This document shows positions 1 through 34,962 of a stretch of DNA of 64,000 bases, one piece after another. The stretch spans positions 46,659,499 through 46,723,498 of the forward strand of contig JAFMSR010000002.1 of NCBI GenBank assembly GCA_022818135.1, given 5' to 3'. The stretch's first letter is position 1, and every line of letters starts with the position of its first letter. A program made the position numbers and the translations under genes. The notes under the pieces are model-generated. The model was not told where the DNA came from, ran no database searches, and was given only the letters and a program-made list of their open reading frames with translations. Origin of the DNA: Saxidomus purpurata. Lineage: Eukaryota; Mollusca; Bivalvia; Venerida; Veneridae.

Positions 1-387
1 AAACTACAATTTCTTATATTCTATTACTGATGCAGTACTACAGACACCAAAAGAGAATAGTGCTACGTCATTCTTTGCATAAAGAAGTAGTTTCTGTGAA
101 AATTTTTGACATATATACCACAACAGCACATTTCGCAGCATTATATATAGTCAAATCGCCATTTCATCGAATATTGCTTGCAAATATTAATCATCTAATC
201 AAGGCCATTCTTAGACAATGAGACCAGGGCCATGTCGTCCGGCACTGTTGAACTTTTGACATTCACATTGTAAACACAAAAGCCAAGCTTAGAATCTTCC
301 AACATTTGGATTAATAAACAGTAAATACAGAAGCGGGGAGTCTAGTACGGTGGCACAGAGGTGACATCCGCAACACTTTATTTATAT
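1..387. other. Unassigned flank
   Basis: No coding exon, RNA gene or clear repeat is visible. The short open frames here are uninterrupted by chance and show no domain. Confidence 0.5.
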
Positions 388-640
388 TGTGGCCACAAGT
401 TAGTAAGTTGTGGCCACAACTTAGTAAGTTGTGGTCTCAACTTAATAAGTTGTGGCCTCAACTATTAACTTGTGGCCACAACTTATTAAGTTGAGGCCAC
501 AAGTAATTAAGTTGAGGCCACAACTTACTAACTTGTGGCCACAACTTACTAACTTGTGGCCACAACTTATTAACTTGAGGCCACAAGTAATTAAATTGAG
601 GCCACAACTTACTAACTTGTGGCCACAACTTACTAACTTG
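388..640. repeat. 21-bp palindromic minisatellite
   Basis: About 12 units of 21 bp built around the self-complementary core TTGTGGCCACAA followed by CTTACTAA-type spacers. Some units read CTTGTGG and others TTGAGGCC, so orientation cues alternate. Because the period is a multiple of three, both strands carry open frames of 7-residue repeats; these are by-products, not genes. Confidence 0.9.
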
Positions 641-1004
641 GGCTTACTCATTCAGGCGGGGATGTTACTTCTACAAACGGTGTTTTCAGTGCTTAGGGCA
701 CAAGGCTGAGGGCTGAGTTCATGTTAATCAGGGTGTTATCAAAGATTGGTAGCACTATAAGTAGAACTGTATTGAGTGCAGGGGACACGGGACAGAGTAT
801 GTGAAGCGGGGATGATACTTATATCAACAATATCACCAGGGTTGCATTGATACTAGAGGGCATGGGACTGAGAAAATAGAACTGATGACATATGAGAAGG
901 TACGGTACGGTTGTGACCCCAGTGGGGTTCTAACCCGAAACCTCCGGTATAAGCGGCAGACATCTTTACCCATCAACACCACTGCGTTTGTTCGTTGTCC
1001 TGTG
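641..1004. other. Unassigned stretch
   Basis: No gene seen. The phrase GCGGGGATG followed by a TACTT word occurs twice about 150 bp apart (near 657 and 806), hinting at a weak duplication. Confidence 0.4.
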
Positions 1005-1318
1005 GTGATGTATGCATAGGTTAATTCAAGGACTTTGAGGAAACCATCTAGTTACCCCGCATCCCCGTGAAGTTAGCCCCGTGGCACCTAGTTACCCCGC
1101 ATCCCCGTGAAGTTAGCCCCGTAGCACCTAGTTACCCCGCATCCCCGTGAAGTCAGCCCCGTAGCACCTAGTTACACCGCATCCCCGTGAAGTAAGCCCC
1201 GCAGCACTTAGTTACCCAGCAGCCCCGCCATGTTATCCCTATGCCACCAAGTCTCAACACGCCTTGTGGCATGTGGTTTCCTCAAAGTACCGCTTGAATT
1301 AACCTATGCATACATCAC
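1005..1318. mobile_element. Fold-back element with 40-bp minisatellite core
   Basis: Left arm 1005-1044 and right arm 1274-1318 are inverted copies (GTGATGTATGCATAGG outermost, GAGGAAACC innermost) that differ only by a few inserted bases. Between them lie at least four units of exactly 40 bp, marked by GTTACCCCGC at 1051, 1091, 1131, 1171 (variant) and 1211 (variant). Inverted arms around a GC-rich minisatellite resemble bivalve pearl-type or Helentron-derived non-autonomous elements. That assignment is inference; the structure is seen directly. Confidence 0.85.
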
Positions 1319-1414
1319 GTAAACGACTGATTACGCACACGACTACGAACATTTACATATACACATTAATATTAGGCGCTTTATGCTAGACTAAGTAGTT
1401 AAAAGATCAATATC

Positions 1415-1750
1415 ACACATGTGAAGTTTAAAAGACAGCACGTCATGCCACACCCTGTCAAATGCTTGTCTGCTGTCGGGATTACAAATGTAACGTTTAC
1501 TATGGTTCTCTTTTGCATAAAGTATGGTTTTCCTTAGACAAAAGGAAGTCATAAGGCATCCGAGTTTCTCTTGGAAACCTCCCTGTTGTTGATTAAGGTT
1601 AGGCTACTTTGCATTTTGGATTTACAGCGGATCAAGAGAATACTTTCGAAAACTTTCAAAATTGTGGATGTAAGAGAAATAGCTCTGTAATTATTCGTAT
1701 TTCCACCCTGCACGTGCAAAGCATGCGGATATAACAAGATTTTCAATAAA
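1415..1750 (-). pseudogene. Non-LTR retrotransposon reverse transcriptase remnant
   Basis: Read on the minus strand, 1746-1549 gives a segment with NNYRAISLTSTILKVFES, matching the 'NYRPISLTS..KVFE' block of LINE reverse transcriptases. Further along, in another frame, comes RQAFDRVWHDVLSFKL, the 'AFD.VWH..LL.KL' block containing the first catalytic Asp. The two blocks are in the right order and spacing but out of frame with stops between, so this is a dead 5'- and 3'-truncated copy. It lies outside the protease exons. Confidence 0.75.
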
Positions 1751-25604
<23,854 letters not shown>

Positions 25605-25845
25605 ACATGTTCAGACATTACAATGTGTGTTTCTATTTTTTTTATGTGTACTTTGAGTCCTTTTCCTTTGTATTAATAGAACGCATAATCACATATGACA
25701 ATAGTTTTGTTCTATTTTTGTTGCATTTCAGCATGTGAATTTTAAAAATTTATTTCTAACGCTTTTTCTCATGTGAACCATGTAAAGTATGAAAATTAAC
25801 CAATACCATATTGAACGTGTAAATCTAATATTGATCAGGTTGCGG

Positions 25846-25851
25846 AATAAA
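25846..25851 (+). promoter_or_regulatory. Candidate poly(A) signal of protease gene
   Basis: AATAAA about 240 nt after the stop codon, the first canonical hexamer downstream. Supported by position only. Confidence 0.4.
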
Positions 25852-25989
25852 ATACAGGGGCTCGGTGTTCAACGCTCTTCATTTATTTATTGCGGGCCGT
25901 AATATTTAATACGGGGTGAGTAAAAGGTGCATGGAGACTTAAGCACTTAAGAACAAAAGGGGCTGACTGATGTGTATTTAAAGGTGGGG

Positions 25990-26260
25990 ACATAAGGAAT
26001 ATATCACGACATGATTGAAATCGTGGTTGTTTTAGTTTTGTGTAGATTTATTTGCATGTCTAGATAGGTGTTTTTAGACTAAATTGCGCCAAAAGTAAGT
26101 GTTTCCTTCACGTGAACACAGTGGTGCAGATGCTCTTTTCTCAAAATATAACTAAAAAAACGTGAGAATGTGTGGCGGCAAATATCTTAATACTGTGATT
26201 ATAACAATTTATTAAAGGTTATCATAACTTGTTTGTTCAATGCGGCGATAAAACAAATGC
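25990..26260 (+). repeat. Dispersed repeat, copy 1
   Basis: Shares with 37780-38075, in the same orientation, GATTTATTTG.ATGTC, AGATAGGTGTT, GCCAAAAGTAAGTG, TTTCCTCAAAATA-type and GTGTGGC.GCAAAT.TCTTAAT words. It lies immediately before the retrotransposon fragment. Confidence 0.75.
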
Positions 26261-26329
26261 ATTAGTCAAACAACACAAGTTAAAATGGCCTACACCACGA
26301 AATCACACCCATCCTTACTAAGATTTATC

Positions 26330-27103
26330 CCTAGAAACAAGTAGTGTCCCCTTAGATTGGAAAAGTTCAGTCGTCGCTCCCGTACATAAGAAAGGTCCTA
26401 AGTCAATGGCCAGTAACTACAAGCCAATCTCTCTAACCTGCATAGCCTCCAAACTCATGGAGTACATCCTGGTCTCAAATATTATGACACACTTTGATAA
26501 TAATGACCTACTTAGCCAGTACCAGCATGGCTTTCGATCTAAGCATAGCTGTGAAACGCAGCTCATCAGTTTCACACAAGAGGTCTTTGACAACCTTGAA
26601 AATGGTAAACAAACAGATGTAATTGTTATGGATTTTAGTAAAGCATTTGACAAGGTTGATCACAATAAATTGATTTACAAACTCGAACAGCTGGGAGTCC
26701 GCCCAATGGCATCACGGTGGATTAAGTCATTTTTAAAGGACCGCACTCAAACAGTTGTAGTAGATGGCTGCACTTCAGACACCCTACCTGTCCTATCTGG
26801 TGTCCCCCAAGCTTTCCTCTCTTACATAAATGATCTTCCCGACTCGATAAAAAGCAAAGCCCGACTGTTTGCAGATGATACCATTGTATATCTGACAGTC
26901 AAATCTTCATCAGACTCCCAAATCCTACAAAGTGACCTGTTTGCTCTTGAACAGTGGGAAAAACTATGGTCAATGATATTCAACCCTGATAAGTGTGAGG
27001 TGTTGCGGATAACTAGAAAAAGGAACCCTACCATCTTCCCATACATCCTGCATGGCACTGAATTAAAAAGCACCGATGCCGCTAAGTATCTTGGGGTAAC
27101 TAT
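26330..27103 (+). pseudogene. Non-LTR retrotransposon, reverse transcriptase 5' part
   Basis: An open frame encodes the fingers and palm of a LINE reverse transcriptase: SSVPLDWKSSVVAPVHKKG, NYKPISLTC, HGFRSKHSCETQL, VIVMDFSKAFDKVDHNKL, SGVPQ and ARLFADDTIVYL (the catalytic FADD), then YLGVTIS. It is 5'-truncated (an in-frame stop lies just upstream). SGVPQ is joined directly to AFLSYINDLPD, so about 8-9 residues of the conserved GVPQG..LGP block are missing, and the protein was probably already dead. The frame resumes at 32381. Jockey/CR1-like on motif style; the clade is not certain. Confidence 0.9.
27101..27103. other. Target-site duplication TAT, left copy
   Basis: GTAACTAT precedes the transposon end TAGTAGAGCAGCA. 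Removing the insert and one TAT restores an open frame through VTISKDL. Confidence 0.85.
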
Positions 27104-28744
27104 TAGTAGAGCAGCATTTTGACTGCTACTTGAGTCCAGTATGCACTAAAAAGTAACAAGCTAAGTTATATACCAAAGTGTTTGGCATGCATTGAGGTTT
27201 ATTGAACAGTAGATAAAAGTTGCCGACCTTTGGTGGAAAGTTGGAAAAGGTCAAGGTCAAGGTCAAATTTCACACCAAAATTAAAACTGTAGTAAACTTT
27301 TTGACTCTTAAATAATATTTAAAATATACATGGAATGCTAAAATATTTAATTTAACATAATACCTCACTATCCATGCTACAAATTATTGTAAAAGTTTTG
27401 GCCCGCCAAGGTCAAAGTCAATGTCATTTCAAGGTCAAATTGTCAAAAATGACTAAATATAAGCTTTCTACCAAATATCTAATCAGATAAATTGTATAAA
27501 TGATGTTTAAACACATATCTTTACACTTTAACATAAATATACATTTAAATCCCTTGATATGATAGCAATTTAGTAAACAGAAATGATTATATGGTGGGAG
27601 TATAATTGAAATTACCCCACCCACCTACCTAAAATCTTTTAGTTGTGATTGCTGCCTCTACAATCACATACAATACGACAGTGTTTTTGTTATCAATATA
27701 ACTTGATACGTTTTAACTGATTACAATTTTTCGAAAACTACTGTTTTGACTCTTTTGTACTAAATTTGATTAGCAGGGGTCAAGGTCAATGTCATTTCTA
27801 GGTCAAATTGTTAAAAATGACTAAACATAAGCTTTCAACCAAATATCAAATCTGATAAGTTGTATAAATGATGTTTAAACACATATCTTTACACTTAAAC
27901 ATAAATGTAGGTTAAAATCCCTTGATATGATAGCAATTTAGTAAACTGAAATGTTTAAATGGTTAAAGTATAATTGAAATTACCCCACCCACCACCCAAA
28001 ATCTTTCAGTTGCAGTTCGCTTGCAGCATCTAAAATCCACGTATAATACGACAGTGATTTCGTTATAAATATGACAGGAATATTTTAACAAATTACAACT
28101 TTTAAAAAACTACTACTTTGACTCTTTTGAAATAAATTGGATTAGCAGAGGTCAAGGTCAATGTTATTTTAAGGTCAATATCACCTTAAATTCATGAAAG
28201 TCCTTATACATCGTATAAAGCATTACTTATTATACATACAACTTATTTTTATCTACTATATGGCACAGTTTTACAGCACAAGGATGTACCAAATTATCTT
28301 TGAATGAAAAAGAACATCAACAATAGACAATTTAAAGCATATTATGTACTAGTAGTTAGGGTACTTCACATTTTTCAACAACATTTTTGCTACATGTGGT
28401 GGTAACTTCAGTATAAACATAAATTATACACACTAATAAAACTGACCGTCTACAGTAAGCTTATATGAGATGGAAAATATGAACATGTAATCAAGAGATA
28501 TTCTCAACGTAACTACATCTAACCACAATACATTTGATATGAAACTACATATCATGTACGTTTACCCCACCCGCCATGTTGATGTAGGCTATCTACTAGC
28601 AATGCTAGCCTATATGGCATACATAATACAATGAAAACTACATTTGTAAACATAGTTTCTGCAGTAATTGTTATAATTGTTACTACTAGTATATATTTTT
28701 CTTTCTGAAGTACTAACAATTTTCAATGTTATGATTTACAAATC
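27104..28744 (+). repeat. Left terminal inverted repeat arm
   Basis: Contains three internal sub-repeats at about 27380, 27760 and 28120. Each has CAAGGTCAATGTCATTT followed by ATAAATGATGTTTAAACACA and a TTACCCCACCCACC tract. It pairs with 30855-32380 on the opposite strand, with indels. Confidence 0.85.
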
Positions 28745-28770
28745 AATATCAGTTTGTAGAACTACCATGT

Positions 28771-30048
28771 TTACAGCCTTTTTTGTAAAAAGTATAATAA
28801 AACTTCCAAAAAGAGATAACCATCACTGCTTTTAATACATATTATCATAGTTCCACGGGAAGTCCCAATTTTATTCATTGCTTTAAAACAACACAGCTGG
28901 TTGTCTATGCTTGCCCCATAGTCACATGCTACTGTACAGGGCTGTTGTAGTGATTCACATGCACACTCAGCATCGCACATATCCTTGCATGTGCCTACAA
29001 CATCAGTCAGTAGCTCAGGGGCTGTTTTTCTCCAAATTGTAAAGAAAAAGCTTGTGTCACAACCTTAAATACAATACAGAGGGAGAATAATATCAAATTG
29101 CTCAGATGTCAGGGAAGAAATAATGCAATGTAAAGGGACATAGCGCACTGTATTTATATGGGCGGAATGTCTGCCTGTCTGGAAATAAACAATTTTAGAA
29201 CGATGTAGTTGAAATGGTGTATCAGAATCACCATAACGTCTGTATTAGGGCTAAAATGCAGACTATATTGCTATCTTGCAATGATCGATCCGACCATGCA
29301 ATATCATTATAATATCTGCTTCTTCTTGTCTAATGGTTAGTTCAGGAACAGAAGATACTGCCTCCCAAGCTATCACTAACAAGCACTGCTTTTCTACTAC
29401 ACAACGTAAGAGTTTATAGCCAGGAGACGAATGTACATCTCTTAAATGGTATATCAATGGACCTGTGGTTTGCCTTTAGCACAAATTTAATACCTGCCAA
29501 CAGCTCCCATCTTGTCTTCGGGAGCAACAAAGCATTTTCGACAAAGCTTTCAAGATTAACACTTCCTTCGATGTTACAATACAGCAGGGAAATCTTCGTT
29601 TCTGCTGAAAGAGAAACTCCAGTCGCAATATTCACCAGCTTGCAAGGAGTGCCAGCAAAGAAAATGGATATAAAGGGGTCATTATAAAATTGCCTAAATG
29701 ACTCAGTATGATGTGGTCTTGTTTGGTCAACTTCATCTGCTTATGTTAATGAATTGGAAAATTTTGCAGTGACAGGCTCGACCTAAGGCCACATCACGAC
29801 TTGTCAATACCGCTATTTGCTTTAACGTTTTTTTTTCAGTTACTTCAAAACAGTAACATATCGGTTAAATTGACCTTGCGTAAGTAACTCTTGTGGACAA
29901 TCTTAGGTAGCCTTTGCATTTCCAACACAAAATAGGACATATTTCTTGCATATATTGTTCTGTTTGTGGCAAAGAAAAATGGTAAAAACAGAGACCGACT
30001 GTATTCATACACATCAAAGAGGGTATGCTTAGATGTATTCAGATACAA
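28771..30048 (-). pseudogene. Decayed transposon gene: EAD/DTDV/GCDT (PIN/XPG-like) protein with Cys-rich segment
   Basis: Blocks, N to C on the minus strand: 30048-29845 SLFLPFFFATNRTIYARNMS; 29457-29263 VPELTIRQEEADIIMILHG; about 29260-29190 SPNTDVMVILIHHF; about 29150-29000 RYVPLHCIISSL, LPLYCI, GCDTSFFFTIWRKTAPELL; 28980-28771 a Cys cluster (TCKDMCDAECACES, PCTVACDYG). These match the order of a widespread animal hypothetical family ('EEADTR.ILH', 'SPDTDV', 'TGCDT', 'CXC-like'). The EAD...D.D...GCD order recalls XPG/FEN nucleases. Frames shift and stops (TAA after LPLYCI) intervene, and the Asp of DTDV is Asn here, so it is inactive. The family match is from memory; the nuclease link is inference. 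Confidence 0.7.
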
Positions 30049-30854
30049 TTTGAATGATGTTCAAATGTGCCGGAGGTAATCGTCCCAAAAGGCAAACGTT
30101 GGTGATGTTTCCCGCCCTTGAGCACCGAACTCATCTAACAAAGGCATACCTTATCAGCAAGAAAGACTGTTGCATTGTCCAGGTCAAGCTGGGATGGATT
30201 ATCAGAGAATATGCACACCAGATTCGAAAATTGAGAAGAGTAATTTTAGAACATCATCAATCATAAAAAAAGCACGGAGGCCTCTCCCAAAATATTTATC
30301 AAAGAGAATTTGATCATATGTTATGGGAGAAACACTCTCAGAATCTGAGAGCAGCGCAATATGAGACCCAGATCACTTTAAACTTACCCTATACTTGCAA
30401 ATACACGCATAAGCAAGTGCATTCCCAATCTAGAAGAATGAAGCCACACATACAAGCATCATAACACATGTATAGTGCTACTGGTAAGTAGGTTTAGTTA
30501 TTAACTAGTGGAAAATAATTGAATATTTAGTTCGTACATGGACATTTAGGGCACTGTTTACATGGTTAGTTTAGTAATAAAGTAATAAACAAATTTAATC
30601 TCAGGTAGCTTACTGCCCTGGTAAACAATTTCGGTAGTTTGCTTTTATTTTGCCTACCAGTTCAATGTATTAGCTCTGACGACAATGTATTGTCTTGAGC
30701 TTTTGAAATTGGTCTTCCATCGTCAGACATCCTTGACCTTGGTACTATTATCATGGAGGTCATGACATGTGTTGTATGTTGTAAATAAGCAACGATGGGC
30801 ATTTCAGTTTTAGTATGATTTTTACTAAAATACACTGTAAACACTCGTATCACC
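30049..30854. other. Transposon interior, unassigned
   Basis: Expected to hold the N-terminal part of the decayed minus-strand gene, but no block was recognised with confidence. Confidence 0.4.
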
Positions 30855-32380
30855 TGATTTTAATAATGAAATTGAAAATTGTTATGACTTCAGAAAGAAC
30901 TGTAGATAAATAGTATAACAGTTATTGCAGAAACTCTGTTTACAAATGTAGTTTTCATTGTTTTATGTATGCCATATGAGCTGGCATGGATAGTACATAG
31001 CCTACATTAACATGGTGGTGGGGTAAACGTACATGATAGTACTTATGTTTTAGTTACATTGAGAATATCTCTTGATTACATGTACATATTTTCCATCTCA
31101 TATAAGCTTACTGTAGACGGTCAGTTTTATTAGTATGTTTATACTGAAGTTACCACCACATGTAGCAAAAATGTTGTTGAAAAATATGAAGTACCCTAAC
31201 TATATAACATTATCTATGTAAAATGTCTATTTTTCAAGTTCTTTTTCATTCAAAGATAATTTGGAACATGCTTAAAATTATGATGTATAATGTTTTTTTT
31301 ATGAATTTTAGGTGATATTGACCTTGAAATGACCTTGACCTTTGCTGATCCAATTATGTACAATAAGGTCAAAGCAGTATTTTTCGAAAAAATGTAATCA
31401 GTTAAAACTTTTCCAGTTATATTTATAACAAAAACACTGTCGTATTGTATGTGGATTTTAGATGCAGCAAGCTCAACTTATAGATTTTAGGGTGGTGGGT
31501 GGGGTAATTTCAATCATACATTCACCATATAAACATGTATTTTTACTAAATTGCTTTCGTTTCAACGGATATAATATGTTAAAGTGTAAAGATATATGTT
31601 TAAACATCATTTATACAATTTATCAGATTTGATATTTGGTAGAAAGATTATTTTTGGTGATTTTTAATTATTTGACCTTGAAATGATCTTGACCTTGACC
31701 TCCGCTGATCCAATTTAGTACAAAAGAGTGAAAGCAGTAGTTTTTGAAAGATTGTAATCAGTTAAAACGTTTCAAGTTATATTAATAACAAAAACACTGT
31801 CGTATTGTATGTGGAATTTAGATGCTGCAAGCGCAACTGGAAGATTTTAGAGTGGTGGGTGGGGTAATTTCTTTACCATATAAACATTTATTTTTACTAA
31901 GCTGCTTTTATTTCAACGGACATAAACTTATACTTATGTAAATGAGTAAAGATATGTGTTTTACAATCATATATACAATTTATCAGATTTGTTATTTGGT
32001 AGAAAGATTATTTTTGGCGATTTTTAACTATTTGACCTTGAAATGACATTGACCTTGACTTTGGCAGACTAAAATTTGGAAGCAGATTTGTAGCATGGGT
32101 ATTGATGTATTATGTTAAATCAAATAGTTTACCGTTCCATATGTGCATTTAAAACACTATTTAAGATTCAAGTAAATTAAGGTATTTTTTTTCTTTTGGT
32201 GTTTAATTTGACCTTGACCTTGATTTTTTCCAACTTTCCACCCAAGGTCGGCAACTTTTATCTACGGTACAATGAACTACAATGTTTCCCAAACATTTTG
32301 ATATATAACTCAGCTTGTTACTTTTTTGTGCAACCTTTCTCCTTAAATAAGCCATTTTTTAGACCTTTGCTGCTCTACTA
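30855..32380 (-). repeat. Right terminal inverted repeat arm
   Basis: Inverted counterpart of 27104-28744, with the matching sub-repeats (CCACCACCCT-type tracts, TGACCTTGAAATGA). Confidence 0.85.
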
Positions 32381-32940
32381 TATCTCTAAAGATCTAAATT
32401 GGTCAGCCCATATAAATAATGTAACATCTAAGGCAAAAAACACTCTCCGCTTCATCCGAAGAAATGTTAAAACAAACAATAAGGAATCAAAATAAAGGCT
32501 TATAACACCTATGTCCGACCCCAACTTGAATATTGTTCAACTGTTTGGCATCCATAGCAAAAGTCCCTTAAATTACTAGCAAAACTGAAATGATAAATAG
32601 ATCAGCTGCGCGCTATGTCTGTAATAACTATGACTATACAAGCAGTGTTTCCCAAATGATTAACACCTTAAATTGGCAAACCTTAGAACAACGTCGTCTT
32701 CACACCTCCCTTCTTGTTTTCTATAAAATCAAATACAATCTAGTCCATGTAGACCACCAGCACCTCACCCCTACCAGGAACCTGAACTACCTAATTCCAC
32801 AGTCACGTACACAATATCACTTAAATTCCTTTTTTCCTAGAACAATTCGCCTCTGGAACACCCTCCCAAGCCATGTACAGTCCAGCCTTGGTCTATTTTC
32901 TGAGCGGCTGGCCACTGTACCATTAAATTAAGCTTTCTCT
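32381..32940 (+). pseudogene. Non-LTR retrotransposon, reverse transcriptase 3' part
   Basis: Continues the frame broken at 27103: SKDLNWSAHINNVTSKAKNT, LRFIRRNV, then after a frame slip RPQLEYCSTVWHP, INRSAARYVCNNYDYTSSVS, LNWQTLEQRRLHTSLLVFYK and FFPRTIRLWNTLPSHVQ. These are the standard blocks after the palm in LINE proteins. At least one stop/frameshift lies near 32490-32590. Confidence 0.88.
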
Positions 32941-33850
32941 CTTGTTTTTAATCTTAGCACTGTAGACTTTTTATTCTTTTAACATTGCACTTCGTGAGAT
33001 CTATCTCACTTTTAACAACTGTCACAGGACCTGCGCCTCCGTATCATAATCAGCATTGATTGTCTGGGAGTATTATGTACAGTCAATTCTACAGTCAATC
33101 CTAAAAGTATTCACAGCTTTCCTAACGTTTATATTATGGTTTATATAGTTAGGTGTATGTTAAACTAACACAAAGCATCAAGAAAGATGATTGCAGTTCA
33201 TATTCTTTTTGTTTTTAATTTGATTGAGCTGGGTTTTTTTCTGTTGTTATTATCTGTGATTCATAATGATGTTGATTCCCTTAGATTACGTATGATTGGT
33301 TGAGGTTTCAAATACCAATAACTGATCTCAATTGAAAGTTAGGTTCTTATTACATTTGTAAATAGCTATGTTTAGTTTATACTAGTGTCTCCACTGCAAA
33401 CTTAGTTTAGGCTATACTACTATCGTATTTTTAATTTAAAAACGGAACTATTAACATACTACTGAACCAAAAAAATTTATTTGAAATACCTGTGATTTGT
33501 CTTTAACATGTGTACAGCACATAAAAATATTAAATACACGATTTATACTGCTTTGAGATGCCCCGCTAATGACCCTCACAGAGTTATCCCATACTCCCTA
33601 AAGCTATCCGCTACTGACCAAATCGGTGTACGGTGTAAACAAAGCACTAAGCCACAGGTGAAAAAGTTGACTCATTTTGGATAGCAGAGGCATTTATCTG
33701 TCAACTGAAATGTATTATTCTCCCAGAATAGCTATTTTGACCACACAAACAGCAGTTGTTTCCTTAGCTATCCGCTACTGCCTAAACAACTGTATATAAC
33801 TGCGCAAATCACATGTCACTATAATAAATAAAATTTCTTATCTTATCTTT
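32941..33850 (+). mobile_element. Probable retrotransposon 3' UTR and tail
   Basis: Non-coding sequence follows the last coding block and ends in an AATAAATAAAATTTCTTATC low-complexity tail near 33820-33850, as expected for a LINE 3' end. A segment at about 33590-33790 with two copies of GCTATCCGCTACTG may be a small insertion. Confidence 0.55.
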
Positions 33851-34962
33851 ACATGTCAGTTTTGTTTGTGGGTCCGCTTTGATACTTTGTATCACAGTTT
33901 TTCTTGTTCATTTTGTAATTGGTTGAAACACAAATTTTGAAACATAAGGTAAGAGTTAACTGCCAAGGTACGAGATAACTAAGGTACGAGTTAACTTAGT
34001 TGCAAGTTGACACGGAACCGAAACAGCTTGGGTCACGTGACAGACTGGGGCGACACAACTGAAAAAGTAGGTTTTTCTGTATTTTCATTTTCATATGTGT
34101 AACACTTCCTGTTTAAATAATGTAAGTTGTCTTCAATGTACTAAAAGACTAAGACCCAAAGGAAATGCTGTTTATTACAAAATTCGAAGGAATAAAGCTT
34201 TAGAGCAGTCAAGTATAGTAGTGTTCGGATAAACACGAATGTTATATTATGACCGTAATTTGTTTGCTTGTGTCATTTAGCCTTTTGGGACAAATTAACA
34301 ACCAATTTTATGCAATTTAATCATTTTGACGAAACCATTACCAATATTGAACATGAACTATGTTTGACGAAGCAGTATAAACCCACTACCAACTGGGTAG
34401 TCCTTAGTCTCACCAGGTCTATTATATTGCCGATTTGTGTATCAATATATTTGTGTATCATACACAGACAGTGTATCTGGTTATATACAAATTGATGCAT
34501 ACAGAAAATTTTTAAGCTGATTCTCTGGTAAGGCAGAGAAGTGCGCTTTGTGCATTACACACATAAATGTAATCATGATACTGGTTATGATGCACCTCCA
34601 CATTTGTGAAGTAGTGTTGTGATTTTGCCTTTTATATAAAAGTCACATTTAGAACAAGGACATGTTTTATAAAAATGTTATTTCACCTCTGTTGAATCCC
34701 CCTTTGATGTTGCCACTACAAATGTATAAGTAAATGAAATACTGAAGAAAACAATACAATTTAGAATTACACATTTTGATCAATATCCCAATTTGTGTAT
34801 TACCAGATACACTGATATCACGATATATCGCGATATGGCCATGGTGTATTGCAATACATATCGCGATATATTGTAGAATCTATATTCGCCTTAAGGATTC
34901 ATTGTAAAGATTCTAGGTGTATTAACATGTGATGTCAAATTACTGGTACCACCAGAATTTTT
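33851..34962. other. Unassigned stretch with GTACGAGTTAAC words
   Basis: No gene seen. At 33950-34010 the words GGTACGAGATAACTAAGG and GTACGAGTTAACTTAG occur, related to 37590-37690 (inverted) and 38470-38515. At 34800-34875 there are TATCGCGATAT palindromes. Confidence 0.5.

Larger units (their letters stand above)
27104..32380. mobile_element. 5,277-bp DNA transposon with ~1.5 kb terminal inverted repeats
   Basis: Ends are TAGTAGAGCAGCA and TGCTGCTCTACTA, exactly complementary, flanked by TAT on both sides. Inverted similarity continues inward for about 1.5 kb per arm (AAAAAGTAACAAGCT, TAGATAAAAGTTGCCGACC, AAGGTCAAGGTCAA, and as far as AACTACATTTGTAAACA). The interior 28745-30855 carries a decayed minus-strand gene. 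Insertion inside a LINE makes it younger than that LINE. A 3-bp duplication plus a nuclease-like gene is compatible with Academ-type elements, but the superfamily is not settled. Confidence 0.9.

Noticed and set aside
442..709. Open frames with 7-residue repeats on both strands
   Set aside because: By-product of the 21-bp palindromic minisatellite.
30054..30266. Plus-strand 70-codon frame inside the transposon
   Set aside because: No homology. The recognised coding blocks of the element are on the minus strand.
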